Below, in pieces: positions 1-12,192 of a stretch of 64,000 nucleotides of DNA. The stretch's first letter is position 1. Each line of letters starts with the position of its first letter. The position numbers and the translations under genes were made by a program. The stretch lies in NCBI GenBank assembly GCA_030141605.1, contig JAQGDQ010000063.1, positions 62,001 through 126,000 of the forward strand. Direction: 5' to 3'. This DNA is from Tubiluchus corallicola (Eukaryota > Priapulida > Priapulimorpha > Priapulimorphida > Tubiluchidae). The notes beneath the pieces are model-generated. The model did not search any database. It worked only from the letters and a program-made list of their open reading frames with translations, and was not told the DNA's origin.

Positions 1-182
1 TGTGTGTAAAAATAACAAACAAAAGTTAAGTTAACAATTTGTGTTCCTTAAACAAATTTGCACTTCTTCCAGCCCAATTTATTTAATGAAGTGTCACAGT
101 TTTTCTCTGGTTTAAAAGACCACTAAAAATTTACATGACTGAAAGTGATGATGTCTAAAACAATTATTACTGTAATTTTCAG

Positions 183-3100
183 ATTTAAGAATTTGGAAAC
201 ACAGAAAGAAGATGTAAAGGATGGGCCCCCACCAGTGCGTGCTATCACCCCACCACCAGAAGGTGCTCAACCAAAAGAAGTAAACAATTTATTTGATCTA
301 ATTTACTCATGTGTTGCCCGATTTTAGCTTTTGAATTCTAAAGCCGTATTATTTCCGTTTTTTTATTATTCATATGCCTGGTGTGCCACATGTTCTTATA
401 CAAGTTTAACCCTTCTGGGCATGAATAAATTGTGTACTAAGTTCACTTATGTGACAAATGAGATTCACATTGTTTTAGGACACTGCAGACGATGATGCTG
501 AAATAACTAGAGATCCCAATGTTGTTCGAAGTGATGTAAACTTGGATTGGGATGAAGGACTTCCAGATATTGACCATGCCAAAAAACTGAAGACTATGTT
601 TGAAAATAAAAAAGAAGAAAAACCAGTTGAAAAACCAAAGCACAAACCAAAACGATTTACAGTAAGTAGTAAACAGTAACAATATTTGCTGTTTGGGACT
701 AATTTGGAAAATACTGAACATAAGCACAAAATGCTGCTATGAATGTTAGGTTAATCAATTTTTTACATGGCTAACCAATAATCTTCAGTTTAAAGCTGAA
801 CATTCCAGAACATCAGGGCATCCAGTTTGATTTTTTGCAAGTTTAAATTTCTTTACTCCTAACTGAGTATAATTAATCGACATGTTAGAAGGTGCTGAAT
901 GCATTAACTTAGTCATGGGAAATGCGTGGGTGCATTGCCAAGGAATAAAGCAATTAATATGGTAATAGAGCAGTTTGTAATGGTATTAACAAGTATACAA
1001 AACCTTTAAAGAGAAATTTCTCAATACTGTATCATAATAATGCACTTTGCTCCAGAGTTGTACTAAAATATCATTGATCATTATCCTGTTTTATTGTCAT
1101 GTCTGGTGTTGATGCAGAGGTACAGCAAGGGAACTGTCACGTATTTTTGCTGTTGATACTGTTAAAATAGTTTTAATTAGCACCACTCATCACCGTTTAT
1201 ATTCTGTAAAAAAGGATGAAGATCGTGATGAAGACACCAGCTTAGATCTTTCAAGAGCAGATAGTTCACCTGAATCTGATTTTGAAAATAATGTAGATGA
1301 AGCTACGATAACCACAGTGAAAGTGACAGAACACTCAATTGATGTGCATCAAATACCTTCCAGTGATGAATTTGTGGATGGCAGTGATTATGAAATCAGT
1401 CATAAGCAGTTGTCCAGTATGCTAATGCCAGTGCCACAAAATAAGAACACCCAAGAGGAATTAAATTTAAATTATGATAACAATGTTAGGGAAGAGTCTA
1501 AAATTCAAGAGAAATTTGATACAGTACATATTGATGTTGAACGTGATGAATTCATTGTGCAAACTGATGCCAGAAAATTAGATTCCAAAGACAGCAATGA
1601 AGAGTTAGACATGCATCAACCATCATGTAAAACTGCAATAATTTTTGAAGATTATATTGCTGGAAATGAGACTGAATTTAAAGATGAAACAGTTAATTAT
1701 CAGAATAATTCGACGATTGTCCAAGATAAATTATTTGGAACAGAAATGATGGCAGTTACAAATCAGAAAGTTTTAAATATCTGTTTTGAATGTTACGAGT
1801 ACCCTAATGAGGTATTACTCAATGCTAGTGAATTTGACTCTGCTTTCGCTGACCATCAAGTCTTTACCACACATGAACAGGAAACCAATTTGAACTCTGA
1901 AGAGCAATGTATCAATGCAGATGTCATCTGTGAACACAAGTTGAAGACAAAGGTTGATCAGGAAGTGAGTGACGAATGTAACCATGTTCTGATAAATACA
2001 GCAGATACTTTTGAAGATGGAAATGTTAACAATTACTTTGGAAATGAATATTCAAAGCACTCCTTTACTAAATCAATCAATAATCAAGGCATGCAGTGGA
2101 ACACAGCTGATCGTCAGCAAGCTAGAGGTGATTCATCAGAATCTTGTTTAGAAGTAGTTCCTGTCTGTGAACATCTGGATGAAGTGACTGTGGATAAAGC
2201 TAATGTTAGTGAAGATAGCATGTTAAATATTCTATGCGAGCATGATGCAGATCCAGCTAGAGTTTGTGTGGATACAGCATTTTCATATCCAAGTCAAAAC
2301 GACACAAAAGAGATTTGCAGAGAGGAGCCACTGCCTTGTGTTTCACTAAACGATGGCGAAAGCCATGATGCGGTGACAATACCATGTGAACATTGTGAAC
2401 ATAATGGTACATGCGAACTCAGTCAAAATTCAATGGATATTAACCAAAATTTGGAAAATCCCAATGAACTGACGCCACAAACGACTCATATTCCTGCAGG
2501 ATCTGTTGGTGTCTGAGTTTGTAGCAGCAGTGGGTAAAGTTTCAATTACTTTTCCAACAGCACTGGTGTCGGCACACTTCAGCTCTTTATCACTGATCAA
2601 TCTTACCTTACTCTTTCTGTAGCAATGAAACACTTTGTTCTTATTTTTTAAGTTTGTTTATATTTAAGTTAAGACACTTACTCTACAAATTGCACATACT
2701 AACACCACTGTCTGTAATTATTTTGCTTTCTTAACAGCTCTGCAAAAAATTGGTTATCTTCAGTAATGATTTGCAGTTTCTTTCTTGGTTTGTCCTAAAC
2801 ATGCATTGGAACAGAAAATTTGTGCACTACATTCATCTTTTATGGTCACTGTGCTTTCCAGTTTGCATTTCATAAGGTTATCAGCTGTAATGCCTATAGT
2901 AAAACCTCTAGCAGGTGATGTTCCATGCCAGTTACTTGTCTTGTGATTGGCCTTGTCTGACAAACACTAACACAAAATAATTTTGCAGTTCATGATGGTG
3001 TGGCATGATGGTTTTCTCAATTATACATGAATAATGAGCCTAGCATAATCGGGTTTGTCAGTGATAAGTTTAAAAACTAATTTGCTCTACTTAGCAATTT

Positions 3101-5092
3101 GATTTATTGTTATGCAACTAAAAGGAGTCAGTAGCTTCATCTTAACAATCATTGCACTGAAATTATAGAGAATGGGTTTTTGGCGGCAGGAAAATTTGTC
3201 CATAATGCAACACATATCTCCTTGTGCTACACCTGCACAAGTATATTGATCCTTCACTCAATAAAAATGTCTTAAGAATAATTGTTCTCATTATTAGGAT
3301 TACACTGCTGGTCCAGCTGTTAAAGTAGAGGTGGAAAAATGTTGGGAATGTGAACAGAGGGTGTACCCCATGGAGAGGTTGGAGGTGGATAGGAAAATAT
3401 TCCACAAAAAATGCTTTCGTTGCTCTCACTGTCATGCTGCTTTGAGGTACCCGTATCCCTTATTGCTTCTTGTGCATGATGCTACAGCAGCCTCCAGTGA
3501 ATGTATGCATGCAGTGATGCAACTCAAATAGCACCAGTAGTAGTGACCTGCATGAACTTGTTGCCTCAAGGTTGCCTTTCTTCGAATCTGAAACTGGTAT
3601 AGAAGCACACGATCTATACTACTTTAACCAACAAAAAGATTCTTGAGTGCTGATACTAGATTAAAGGAATAGCTTAGATCTTAAATGGATCCTGTTTTGT
3701 CAAGCTCAGAAGCATGTGTTATACCTTCATTGTTTGTGCCATGGTGAAATTTGTAGGATAAGTTCCTTAATTCGTTTGAATGCACTCAAGCACATTTTAT
3801 AGACAGATGTATTCAATTCAAACATGCTTTCTGTTTTTTTGAAAGGATATTCCGTTTTTGATTAAATATAATCATTGATATAGACTCGGCCTCCATCTGA
3901 GAAATATATTCTATAGAGAAATTATATAGCTTGTACAGAGTAGCTCTATTCCTCAAAGTGAAATAAGCTTGGTTCCTCCACAAACTTTGCTTTTTGATGG
4001 TTATAACATTAACGCACGGTGTTTAGTTAGTTATATTTAGTTGTTATTTGTCGCCCTGGGTAGTCCTGTTTGGAATCCTGGCAACGTAATGGAGCTGAGC
4101 TGGTAAGATTAGTAAGATTTACGTGTTTTATAGATTTCCGACCACTTTGCCTTTCTGTTACTTCGTTTTCTTTTGGTTCTTCTCTTATAAATCGATGTAG
4201 TTACGTTATATTTATAATAATATTTCTCTAGTTTTTCCTTGCTTGTCTTGGTCTCCAAGTCAGTGTTTATTTTACATGTTATTCTGTATAATCTTGTGCG
4301 TAATGCATACTGTCCAAGTTTTTTTTATTAAAACTTTTTATTCTACTTGATAAGCACTCTTTTACTTGTTGTGATTGATATTCTATTCTGTTTTACTTTT
4401 TCTATCTTAGCTAGACATTTATAACAATGCATGTAAATCTTCTAATTCTACAAACCGTATTTATGGTATGGTAATACTTTGATTTCTTAGTTGAATTGTA
4501 ACAAATAGCAGAAAAAAATGTTCACCGTTTTTAATGAGTTATGGTATTTATGAAATTTCACGTTATGATATCTGCAGCTGAAAACATCATTTCCTTTGTT
4601 ATGGAAAAAACCAGCAACAGTATAGGTCTGGCTATACGTTTGTAAATTGCAACTGTTGTTGAACTTTCAATGTTAAAGTGAAACTTATGTAATTGAAAAG
4701 ATAATATTGTAACTTTGACAATAGTAATATAAATAACAGTGTTAGTATTCATATCAGTTATCTTATGCATAATGTATGACTGGTATACCATGACTTATAA
4801 CGTTTGTCATTCGTGAAACGTGATAGCAAGTCAGCTACATGGGCCAATTAACAACGTATAAACTTAATTTCTTACTGACGGGATTTTTGTAGCCCAACGT
4901 ATATTAGGAAAAGGTTGTGCAAGAGTAATTAATTACACGTCATTTGCATTAAAATAACATTATATGTAATTTTTCAGACTGGAAACGTATGCGAATCATG
5001 ATGGTGTTCCATATTGCTTTACGCACTTCAAAGAGCTGTTTGGTGGAAAAGCAACTATAGTTGATTCTGGTACACCTGTTCATGCACATTAA
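183..5092 (+). CDS. LIM-domain protein of the EPLIN/LIMD2/Xin type, 5' end outside the window
   Basis: Exons seen: 183-279, 479-661, 3298-3446 and 4978-5092, plus the long exon 1215-2516 described separately. All have AG acceptors and GT donors, and the phases agree (0, 0, then a split Arg codon AG|A). The last two exons encode one full LIM zinc-binding domain, starting CWECEQRVYPMERL, with spacing C-x2-C-x17-H-x2-C-x2-C-x2-C-x17-C-x2-H; the YPMER signature is typical of the LIMA1/EPLIN, LIMD2 and XIRP LIM domain. It is followed by a short tail ending TPVHAH. Exons 1 and 2 encode a proline-containing and then acidic/lysine-rich linker with no recognised domain. In the family, such proteins bind and bundle actin at junctions or stress fibres; that role is inferred. 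The start codon and any N-terminal actin-binding part lie to the left of position 1. AATAAA at 6098 is a possible polyadenylation signal. Confidence 0.85.
1215..2516 (+). CDS. Long acidic exon of the LIM gene, 433 codons plus stop
   Basis: The reading frame is open from an AG acceptor at 1213-1214 (phase 0, matching the end of the exon at 661) to TGA at 2514-2516. The peptide is rich in Asp, Glu, Asn and Ser, with no hydrophobic segment and no recognised domain. The tripeptide Cys-Glu-His recurs five times in the C-terminal half, each time near other Cys residues. No convincing in-frame donor precedes the stop; the best phase-0 candidate, before GTTGGT near 2505, is weak. The simplest reading is an alternative 3' terminal exon, giving a LIM-less isoform, while exon 661 to exon 3298 (also phase 0) gives the LIM isoform. 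A cassette exon with a poor donor is the alternative. No clear AATAAA is seen until about 3260. Confidence 0.7.
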   Translation, partial: DEDRDEDTSLDLSRADSSPESDFENNVDEATITTVKVTEHSIDVHQIPSSDEFVDGSDYEISHKQLSSMLMPVPQNKNTQEELNLNYDNNVREESKIQEKFDTVHIDVERDEFIVQTDARKLDSKDSNEELDMHQPSCKTAIIFEDYIAGNETEFKDETVNYQNNSTIVQDKLFGTEMMAVTNQKVLNICFECYEYPNEVLLNASEFDSAFADHQVFTTHEQETNLNSEEQCINADVICEHKLKTKVDQEVSDECNHVLINTADTFEDGNVNNYFGNEYSKHSFTKSINNQGMQWNTADRQQARGDSSESCLEVVPVCEHLDEVTVDKANVSEDSMLNILCEHDADPARVCVDTAFSYPSQNDTKEICREEPLPCVSLNDGESHDAVTIPCEHCEHNGTCELSQNSMDINQNLENPNELTPQTTHIPAGSVGV

Positions 5093-5576
5093 CCTTTTCA
5101 ACGTACATCCACATAGTTTCCCTCGTAATGAAGCTGTCATTTGTGTCAAATTATCTAAAAATGATAATTATTGTCTTAATGATACAATGTGTTATTGCAA
5201 TATACCATGTGAGTAAATGTTTTAATAATGATATAGCCAATTGTAATTAGTTTTGTATTTACTTGCGTGCCAGTTTAGCATATGAATGCATCAGTCAAAA
5301 GTTAACAGCAGCTTTCACTTCTATGTAGTGAAAAAATTATTTAATTACGAGTTTAATGTAATGGAAAAGTTAATATAATAGATAAGTAGTAAGCTCGGGA
5401 GTATTTGTTCTCACTAATTTTAGTTTTTTTAGTGCTCTTTAAAAGCGTAGTATGTCACGTCATTTCCGTCTAGTCTAAGTGGCATGAGTCATATGGCATG
5501 ACCGAACAAAATTGATGCGTAGTAGATATTTTTATATGGTATCAGCAAAACAATAATCATAGGTTTACCGGGCTTG

Positions 5577-5690
5577 TGGAAATTCTTCTATATGTAAAAA
5601 TTTAAATATGGGTTTTTTATTGGCATTACTATATGGAAATTCTTCTATATGTAAAAATTTAAATATGGGGTTTTTATTGGCATTACTATA
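5577..5690. repeat. Two-copy tandem repeat, 57-bp unit
   Basis: Copies at 5577-5633 and 5634-5690 begin TGGAAATTCTTCTATATG and differ at about one base. The near-identity suggests a recent duplication. Confidence 0.9.
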
Positions 5691-6334
5691 TGGCACTGGC
5701 TTTTGACAACAAAAATATTGTATAATTTTTGCATGTAAAATTATTTAATTAATGCAGGCAAATTATTGCTATGGTAAATTTTGTGTGCGTATTTATAATT
5801 GTTGTAATGAATTGTGTAAATACTAATCTAGACAGCTTTGTTATAATGTATGTTAAAACAATTGTATTTCGCTTGGTAAATTGTTCTGAAATCTCTGCAG
5901 TATTGACACTTTTAAAAGAATCAAAGTTCTTCCAATGCCATAAGCGATGTAACACTTTTAGGAGTGTCATCAGCATATCAGGTTGTAGTCATGGTGATCC
6001 TTGTACTTTATACAGAAGAGCATTTGTTAGTTAACACAGCGTTCTGGAATTAACACAGCTTATAGGTCACGTGTAATGCCACGTTTATTATTTAGTAAAT
6101 AAATTTTAAACATCTTTCGATTTTTCTCTTTTTCTCCAAGCGTTTTAATAAAATTACACCAACTTTCTATCCATTTAAAGTATATGCAATGACGAGTCTC
6201 AGTTGCACAGAGAGAAAGAGAGATGAGACGAAAACAATAGACCAGCAAGGGAATACATTCATCGGTCATTGTTAAATCGTTCGCAAACTGTGGTTATTCA
6301 TTTCATTCAATTTTTTTACAAGCCTGACAAGCTA

Positions 6335-6677
6335 GGGGCCATCCACATATAACGATATCAAGTTTAGGGTAGGTAGGTCGCAGGTGACGTGATACCATCT
6401 TTATAAAGCAAGGTAGGTAGGTAGGTGATATCTTTATCTGACTTCACGTTTTTTTCTGCTGAAACCTGCAGAATGGGTCGGTGAGAACAAGTTCAGTGAA
6501 GTTCTCCTTTCTTGGGAGGAGGAAGAATAAAATGTACGAAAAGCTACATCAGTGTGATATCGATAGCAATATAAGGGGTAAGTAGGTGGAGGGGCATATG
6601 ATAACACCATTATAATGCAATGTAGGTAGGTCCTCGAAATCAGCCAAAAACTTGATATCATTATATGTGGATAACCC
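6335..6677. mobile_element. MITE-like element with terminal inverted repeats
   Basis: The left end GGGCCATCCACATATAACGA matches the reverse complement of the right end (GGGTTATCCACATATAATGA), and the match continues through GATATCAAGTTT. That gives an imperfect inverted repeat of about 30 bp around a 343-bp element. Internal GGTAGGTAGGT blocks recur next to both ends. There is no transposase and no clear target-site duplication, so it is a non-autonomous DNA element of unassigned superfamily. Confidence 0.75.
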
Positions 6678-7130
6678 TTCACCCTTTTTGCAAAACACTT
6701 TGAAGCTAACTGTAAATGACTGCCACCTATCAACACTTACTCAAAACATAATGGAAGTTTAGACCTTGTTCCTTCTCTTTTCAGTAGATACGTTGGGACA
6801 ATATTTACCTTTGCTAAGAAATACTGTATCAGGTAGCGCGACTGCTGATACGCTATTTGAAAAACATTGAGTGAGAGCTTACATAGAAAACAGCCACATT
6901 GAGCCTACAGATTAAACCTCGCTACCTGTTAGGCTAAACAACTCATCTGTTTGACACGCATGGTAGTAATGACAGATTGTTTTTAAGCTTTTTTACGTTT
7001 CTTTGCATCGCTGTTTCTTGGGTAAATAATATGACTAAAGGGAATTGCTAAACCGTTTACTAAGGGCTTCTGTAGCGGCTAAACTAAATTCATTTCTGCG
7101 CGTTAATGCTTTACGATAGTTAACATGTTA

Positions 7131-7160
7131 AGATCTGCAAGGTAAGATGTTTGCAGATCT
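7131..7160. repeat. Short perfect hairpin
   Basis: AGATCTGCAA and TTGCAGATCT are perfect reverse complements separated by 10 bases. It lies about 230 bases downstream of the sphingomyelinase stop codon (which reads leftward), so it may be in that gene's 3' UTR or beyond it. The function is unknown. Confidence 0.6.
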
Positions 7161-7391
7161 AACACGCCACAAGTACAATTATAAAAAATCCACTGAAATA
7201 ATTAGTAATAATATAAGATTATGTTAACCTTATTATAAAACACAAAAACTGTTTTTCAGTTTGAGCCATTAGCTAGAGCATGTCCCAGATCAATTGATAA
7301 AAAAAATGTAAAGAAAAACTAAAAATCACGTGCTGCTTTGGTTATTGACAACATAAATGAGTTTAATTAAGCATATCAAATGACGAATGAC

Positions 7392-10300
7392 TCATTTAAC
7401 TTTGGGAAATATATAACGAGCTAATACTGGATAGTGGTCAGAAAGGTCTCTGACTTGCTCGGCTTTCTCACAATAGTCTGCATTTGGCCAGGTGTAACCA
7501 GGTTTTGTGAGCGGAGCTTCAAGACAAACTTCCACTGGCTCCTGCGCATACAACGGGATAACTTCTTGTGTGACGTAATCAGGCAACTGATGATCTAATC
7601 TGTACAAAACATAGTCTAAATACTTCTTTTCCTTATCAGGTGGAAGCAGGTCATTATATGGTCCATGTGAATGATCCCATTCGCCAACATGTGGTGGTAA
7701 GCCCGCATTCAAAATTCGGACTATGTCGTGGACATGGTCAATTTCGCTATTCCAGTCCATGTTAAAGTCACCGCCCATTAGAATCGGTTCCTCGGCAGGA
7801 ATCCCCTGCTGTTTGATGAAGTCGGCAAATTCCCGGGATTGTTCCAGACGGACTTTTTGCCGCTCTGGTTCTTGAGCGAAGATGTAATGAGTGTTGAAGA
7901 CGTGGTATATCTTATTTTCCCCAAATGAAGATTTCTGTATTTTTGCATAAACAACACCTTTAGCCATGAAGCGATCAGGAGACCAAGGGTCAATAGCATG
8001 GAAGACAAACTGTTTTTCTGCCAAGATGGGATACTTCGATGCTATCATTATGCCTCCGTTTGTAACCTGAAACCAGATAATAATAATAAACGCCATAATG
8101 ATAAATACTAATGCATCTTTACTGTTTAAAAATAATGTACTTTACTGGTATCTTTACAGATTATAATGAGTAAATTAATTCTAAACCGTGCACATGCGGG
8201 AAAACAGGCAAAACAATACGATTATTTCCAGTCGACCTTTTTGAAGACTTTGCTTACCTGTAAATGATCAGTTGGCGGCCATTCTATGGGATCCCCAACA
8301 GTCTTTGTGAAATGTGTATAACCAGCCATGGGCAGCAGATCACGAAGCGAGATGCTGTCAGCAAAGCAACCGCCCACAAACACTTCTTGGAAAGCAATCA
8401 CGTCTACCTGATATAACAGAAAGCATGTTGGTCAAAGTCAACAGTAGTTGACCAACAGATTTATAGTGCTGAGAGATCTATTCTGTATAATGAAGCAAAG
8501 CTGGTGGAAACGTCTATGATCATTTAATGGAGCATTTAAGTAGGTATTTAAAGTTAGAAAACTTGGGGTGGCTAGTAAGAGAATGCACATTTTGTGTGGT
8601 AAGTAGACTATACTGTCATATCTGGTGCTGTGAAATTATGTGATGTAATTATAATGCAGTGTAAGGTATTGCGCATTGCACTATGATTAGTCAGTGTCAC
8701 GTGACATAACATGAGGTGTGATGTGTTATAATTTGTAGCATTATAGAGATATGGGAAATAATGTAAGGTAATGCAGCTCGATGATGAAGTCGGTGTTGGT
8801 TGAATTTTGATTGTGAATTTGGAGAAGAGGAGAAAAAAGCACATAACCAGACAGGGGTGAATGGGTGCGGCCATTCACACATTGATGAAAGTAAAGCTGT
8901 TCCATGATAAAGTTTGGAACAGTTGAATAATTGAGACACTTACTGGAAAGTAATCACATCCACCTGGTTTCTCGTTTGCACAGAAACGCTCAAATGGGTG
9001 AAAATGGGGTCCAGATGAACGGTTAATGCAATCTTATAGTTATAGTCAAAGTGTTCTGTTTTTTTCATTTTAAATCACTTTTTTACCTCGGGAAACTGCT
9101 CCGCCATGGCTTGCGGTATCCGACAAGTTCGTTCTCGTTGTCCACAAGTATCTATCCAGTAATTTAACTCAAAAATGTTGTAAGAGATAATATTAAAGAC
9201 ATGTGCAGGTGTCTGTGTAGAACCGTGATAGTACGGTTCCACTGAACAATGGTAGGAGTAGCCATCTTCTCCATCTTCTGTACTGCATTGTTCTCGAGAA
9301 ATTTCACCGAGAGCGAAATGGTGGCAAGCATCGGCATACGTTGTACATTCTGTGAAAAACTGCTAATTAGCTTAACGGTTTACGCACTTGCATTATTCCA
9401 GACACGCTTTTTTAATTATAATAATAATTCTTCCCTCTCTCTCTTCTTTCTCTCTCTCTTTCTCTTTGTTTCTCTCCCTCTCTCTGTCTCTCTCTCTCCG
9501 TCCATCCCTTCCCCCCTCTCTCTCCATTTCTCTTTTTCAATCTTCTTCTTTCTCCTGCCTTCTTCTAGCTATTGCTTTCCATGTTATGTTCGTTTTTCTC
9601 TCATCATTTCTCAGTACCTTTCTTCTATGCTCTCTACTGTTCTCTTCATTTTCTAGATTTTCGCTCCCCCTTTTCCACTTGTACCAGTTTTATCCTCTCT
9701 CCATCTCATCCTTTCTGAATTTCTCGTTTTCCCTTCTCCACTCCCCTTTTCCTCTCTCACCTTTTCCTGAATTAATGCAGACTTATTTCGCTTTGACAAA
9801 TACTGAACTATAATTTATTACGTACTAGTGCTAAAATATCACCTATTTCGGTCTCTAGTATTTTCGCTACCGGGTTTTCAAAAGTTTTTACGAAGAACCA
9901 AGCCAGTAAGAAATTGAAAACGCAAAACCTATAAAATCATACAAGGTTAATTATTAATAACATTTTTGAAGTTCCGGACTGATTAAACAGTTATAAACAA
10001 AATAAAGCCAATGTAGCGACAAATACCCATTCTAGTGTTTCCTAATAGATGGCAAACATTTCACTATCATGATAGGAATGTCTGCTGTAGTTGCCAGCAT
10101 ACATATACTAATGTTTTCATTATTGTTTGACTAACCCATTTACGTTGTTTGGTTTTGTCATGTAATGTTATTTTTTGCAAATCCGTTTAATTGATCCCAT
10201 ATTCTGTCACAACGAAATATGTGTTTGAAATATTTAAAACCAATAGCTAAAACAACAACAACAATCATAATTGGAACGTATAAAAACAATACTATGCTGG

Positions 10301-12192
10301 TTAAATTATTGATTCCTGACCAGTGGTCAACTATGAACATTGGACGGACTTTTCCGCCATTCTAAGGTGTGGTTTGCATGAACCAACTGTCTCAGAGAAT
10401 GATTGTTCAAATATGACGAAAGATGGACTCTCACTTTCTGCACAGATCGTCTATTTTTAAATCACACAAATCAATAAGGTGATTAATTGCTGGAATAATT
10501 AATTGATTAATTTACTGTAATGCCTTATTTATTATTCCCGTATGTTTGCTTTACTTGCTTTCGCGAATTACAAATTATTCATGATTAAATAAAAATGGTT
10601 TTCAATTTTAAAATTGATAAAATCTAATTGTTGTCACGGTGTATAAGTCTTCAGTTCACGCCCAGCTTTTTGTAATTATTTTTGTCTTTATATTTTGTTT
10701 AACCTTGTAGCCTTTCTCCTTCAAAAACTTTTTCTTTTTTTCTTTTACTTGAAATATAATTTAATTTTTTATTCATAATTTTCAGTTCTCATTGCATGTC
10801 GATCTGTAGATGGTTTATATTGTTTTGTGCTGGCTTGATTATCTACCTGACTTCATATGCATCGGAAGCTAAATGGCCTCTTTGTAAAGTTTATATAAGC
10901 TACGCGGTTGTATACGCGCGGTCTATATATTGACACAGCCAGTTAATAGTGCACATGTAGTTCTCCGCTTACAATGTATTTTGTTGTTTTTGTGAAACCT
11001 AATATGCGAAAATATAATGTTTTTTCTGTGCAGCAATTGTGATAAAATAGTGTATGCTTTATAGTTTGTCATTTGCATTTTCCCAAATTTTTTCATTTTT
11101 AGTATTAATAGTCTCTTTTACTAATTATATATGTAATTAATTACTTAATACTTAAGTGGCCTACCATAACTTCGCTTCTTAGGTGTACTGTGATTTTAGT
11201 TGAGTTATACTAATGGCATAACACAGTATTTTCAATGCAAATTATTATTACTCGTACTCAAAGGTAATACAAACAGGTGTGTTAAGACCTGGAGTTCGAA
11301 TCCTGCTTGAGTTAGGTTCTGTGATTTTATACGAGTGTTTTATATTATGTGATAACACCATTGTGTTGCTGTGCTGTGGAGTAAATTTTTGATAAGGTGT
11401 TGTTGTTAGATTATACTGAATAAATCTGATTTGATTTGATTGTTAATGTGAAGTGAAATCAAAAGTTAATTAAAGTTACATTGCTGTGAAAATAAAGGGC
11501 TTACAATTAAATTACATCTATTCTACTTTTGTTTTTATTCAGTGGAGAGTTTAAATTTGTTGAAACACAAAAATGATAAGTTATGCAAGTTAAATACACA
11601 GAGTGAAATATTACATTCTGCTAAGCATTATGCATAGTTTATTCTGAAATCTAAGAACAGTTTATATTTAGAACAGTTAAGATGTAGATTTTTTCTTTTT
11701 CTTTTTTTCCTAGATTAATTCGGACATTGACGTCGTCATCCTATCTTCAACACTTCGCAATAGCTCTCCCCTCTTTCTATATTTTGGGCCTTCAAAATTG
11801 CATTATTTAACAGCAAATCTGGATTTTTTTTCTTGGTATCAAGGTGAGTTCATCAGTCGAATTATTGACACGAGTCAATAACGTTAAGACTACGCATATT
11901 GTTAGCAACGGCAGGTGCTTATTTAAAATGGCGTCCATCAGTTTGATTACACATCAACGGTTTTCACAGGAAGACGTAGATCTATAATAACATGTGTGAC
12001 GGGTCCAAGCTGCACACTTTTATTATTGACATTAGTGTTTAGCCCGTGACAAAGCGCAAATACTCGGGTTTTTATCCGGATATGAGAAGTCGGCTGTTGC
12101 GCATGTACAGTTGAAAACATAGAAATAAAAAAAAACATGCCAGTCTGAACAACAAGGATGAAAATTAGATTGGTTAAAAAAGGAATTGCCAT
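7392..12192 (-). CDS. Sphingomyelin phosphodiesterase-like enzyme, DNase I (endonuclease/exonuclease/phosphatase) fold
   Basis: Exons on the minus strand: 9349-9087 (or from 9359), 8407-8258 and 8066-7392, joined in matching phase, with a tentative first exon at 12192-11968. The catalytic landmarks of Mg-dependent neutral/secreted sphingomyelinases of this fold appear in order: the metal-binding Glu in DVIAFQEVF, Asp/Asn in GGDFNMDWN, and the C-terminal Asp-His pair in DLSDHYPV. These enzymes hydrolyse sphingomyelin to ceramide and phosphocholine. The second exon encodes a cysteine-rich stretch (TYADACHHF and CGQRERTC) ahead of the catalytic core, as expected of a disulphide-bonded secreted protein. 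The predicted length is about 440 residues with the tentative first exon. A related DNase I-fold lipid phosphatase is possible, but the motif set fits sphingomyelinase best. The acceptor before the second exon is ambiguous: 9349 has the better pyrimidine tract, 9359 the right phase for the tentative first exon. Confidence 0.8.
9421..9545 (+). repeat. TC-rich low-complexity tract in a sphingomyelinase intron
   Basis: Long runs of TCTCTC with TTC/TCC interruptions; pyrimidine richness continues more weakly to about 9760. Reading frames open across it encode only Ser/Leu/Phe low complexity. Confidence 0.85.
11968..12192 (-). CDS. Tentative signal-peptide exon of the sphingomyelinase-like gene
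   Basis: The ATG at 12192-12190 opens a 75-codon segment beginning MAIPFLTNLIFILVVQTG, a long hydrophobic N-terminus followed by Ala-Gln-Gln, which looks like a secretory signal. It ends at a CCT|GTGAAA donor in phase 0, which would fit the acceptor at 9360-9361. The remaining ~40 residues are not recognised. The link across a 2.6-kb intron is inferred from strand, phase and the secreted character of the downstream exons. It may instead be an unrelated reading frame. Confidence 0.4.

Larger units (their letters stand above)
5093..7391. other. Intergenic stretch between the convergent LIM and sphingomyelinase genes
   Basis: No coding exon is supported here. It holds an exact-looking 57-bp tandem duplication, a short inverted-repeat DNA element at 6335-6677 and a 10-bp perfect hairpin at 7131-7160, all listed separately. 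AATAAA at 6098 could end the LIM transcript. Confidence 0.6.

Noticed and set aside
9249-9813. Two overlapping open frames of 135 and 141 codons
   Set aside because: They are created by the TC-rich tract and encode Ser/Leu/Phe low complexity; the region is intron plus antisense of a sphingomyelinase exon.
11285-11345. Possible tRNA or SINE promoter (GTTCGAATCC box B)
   Set aside because: No box A or cloverleaf pairing upstream; a single 10-base match is not enough.
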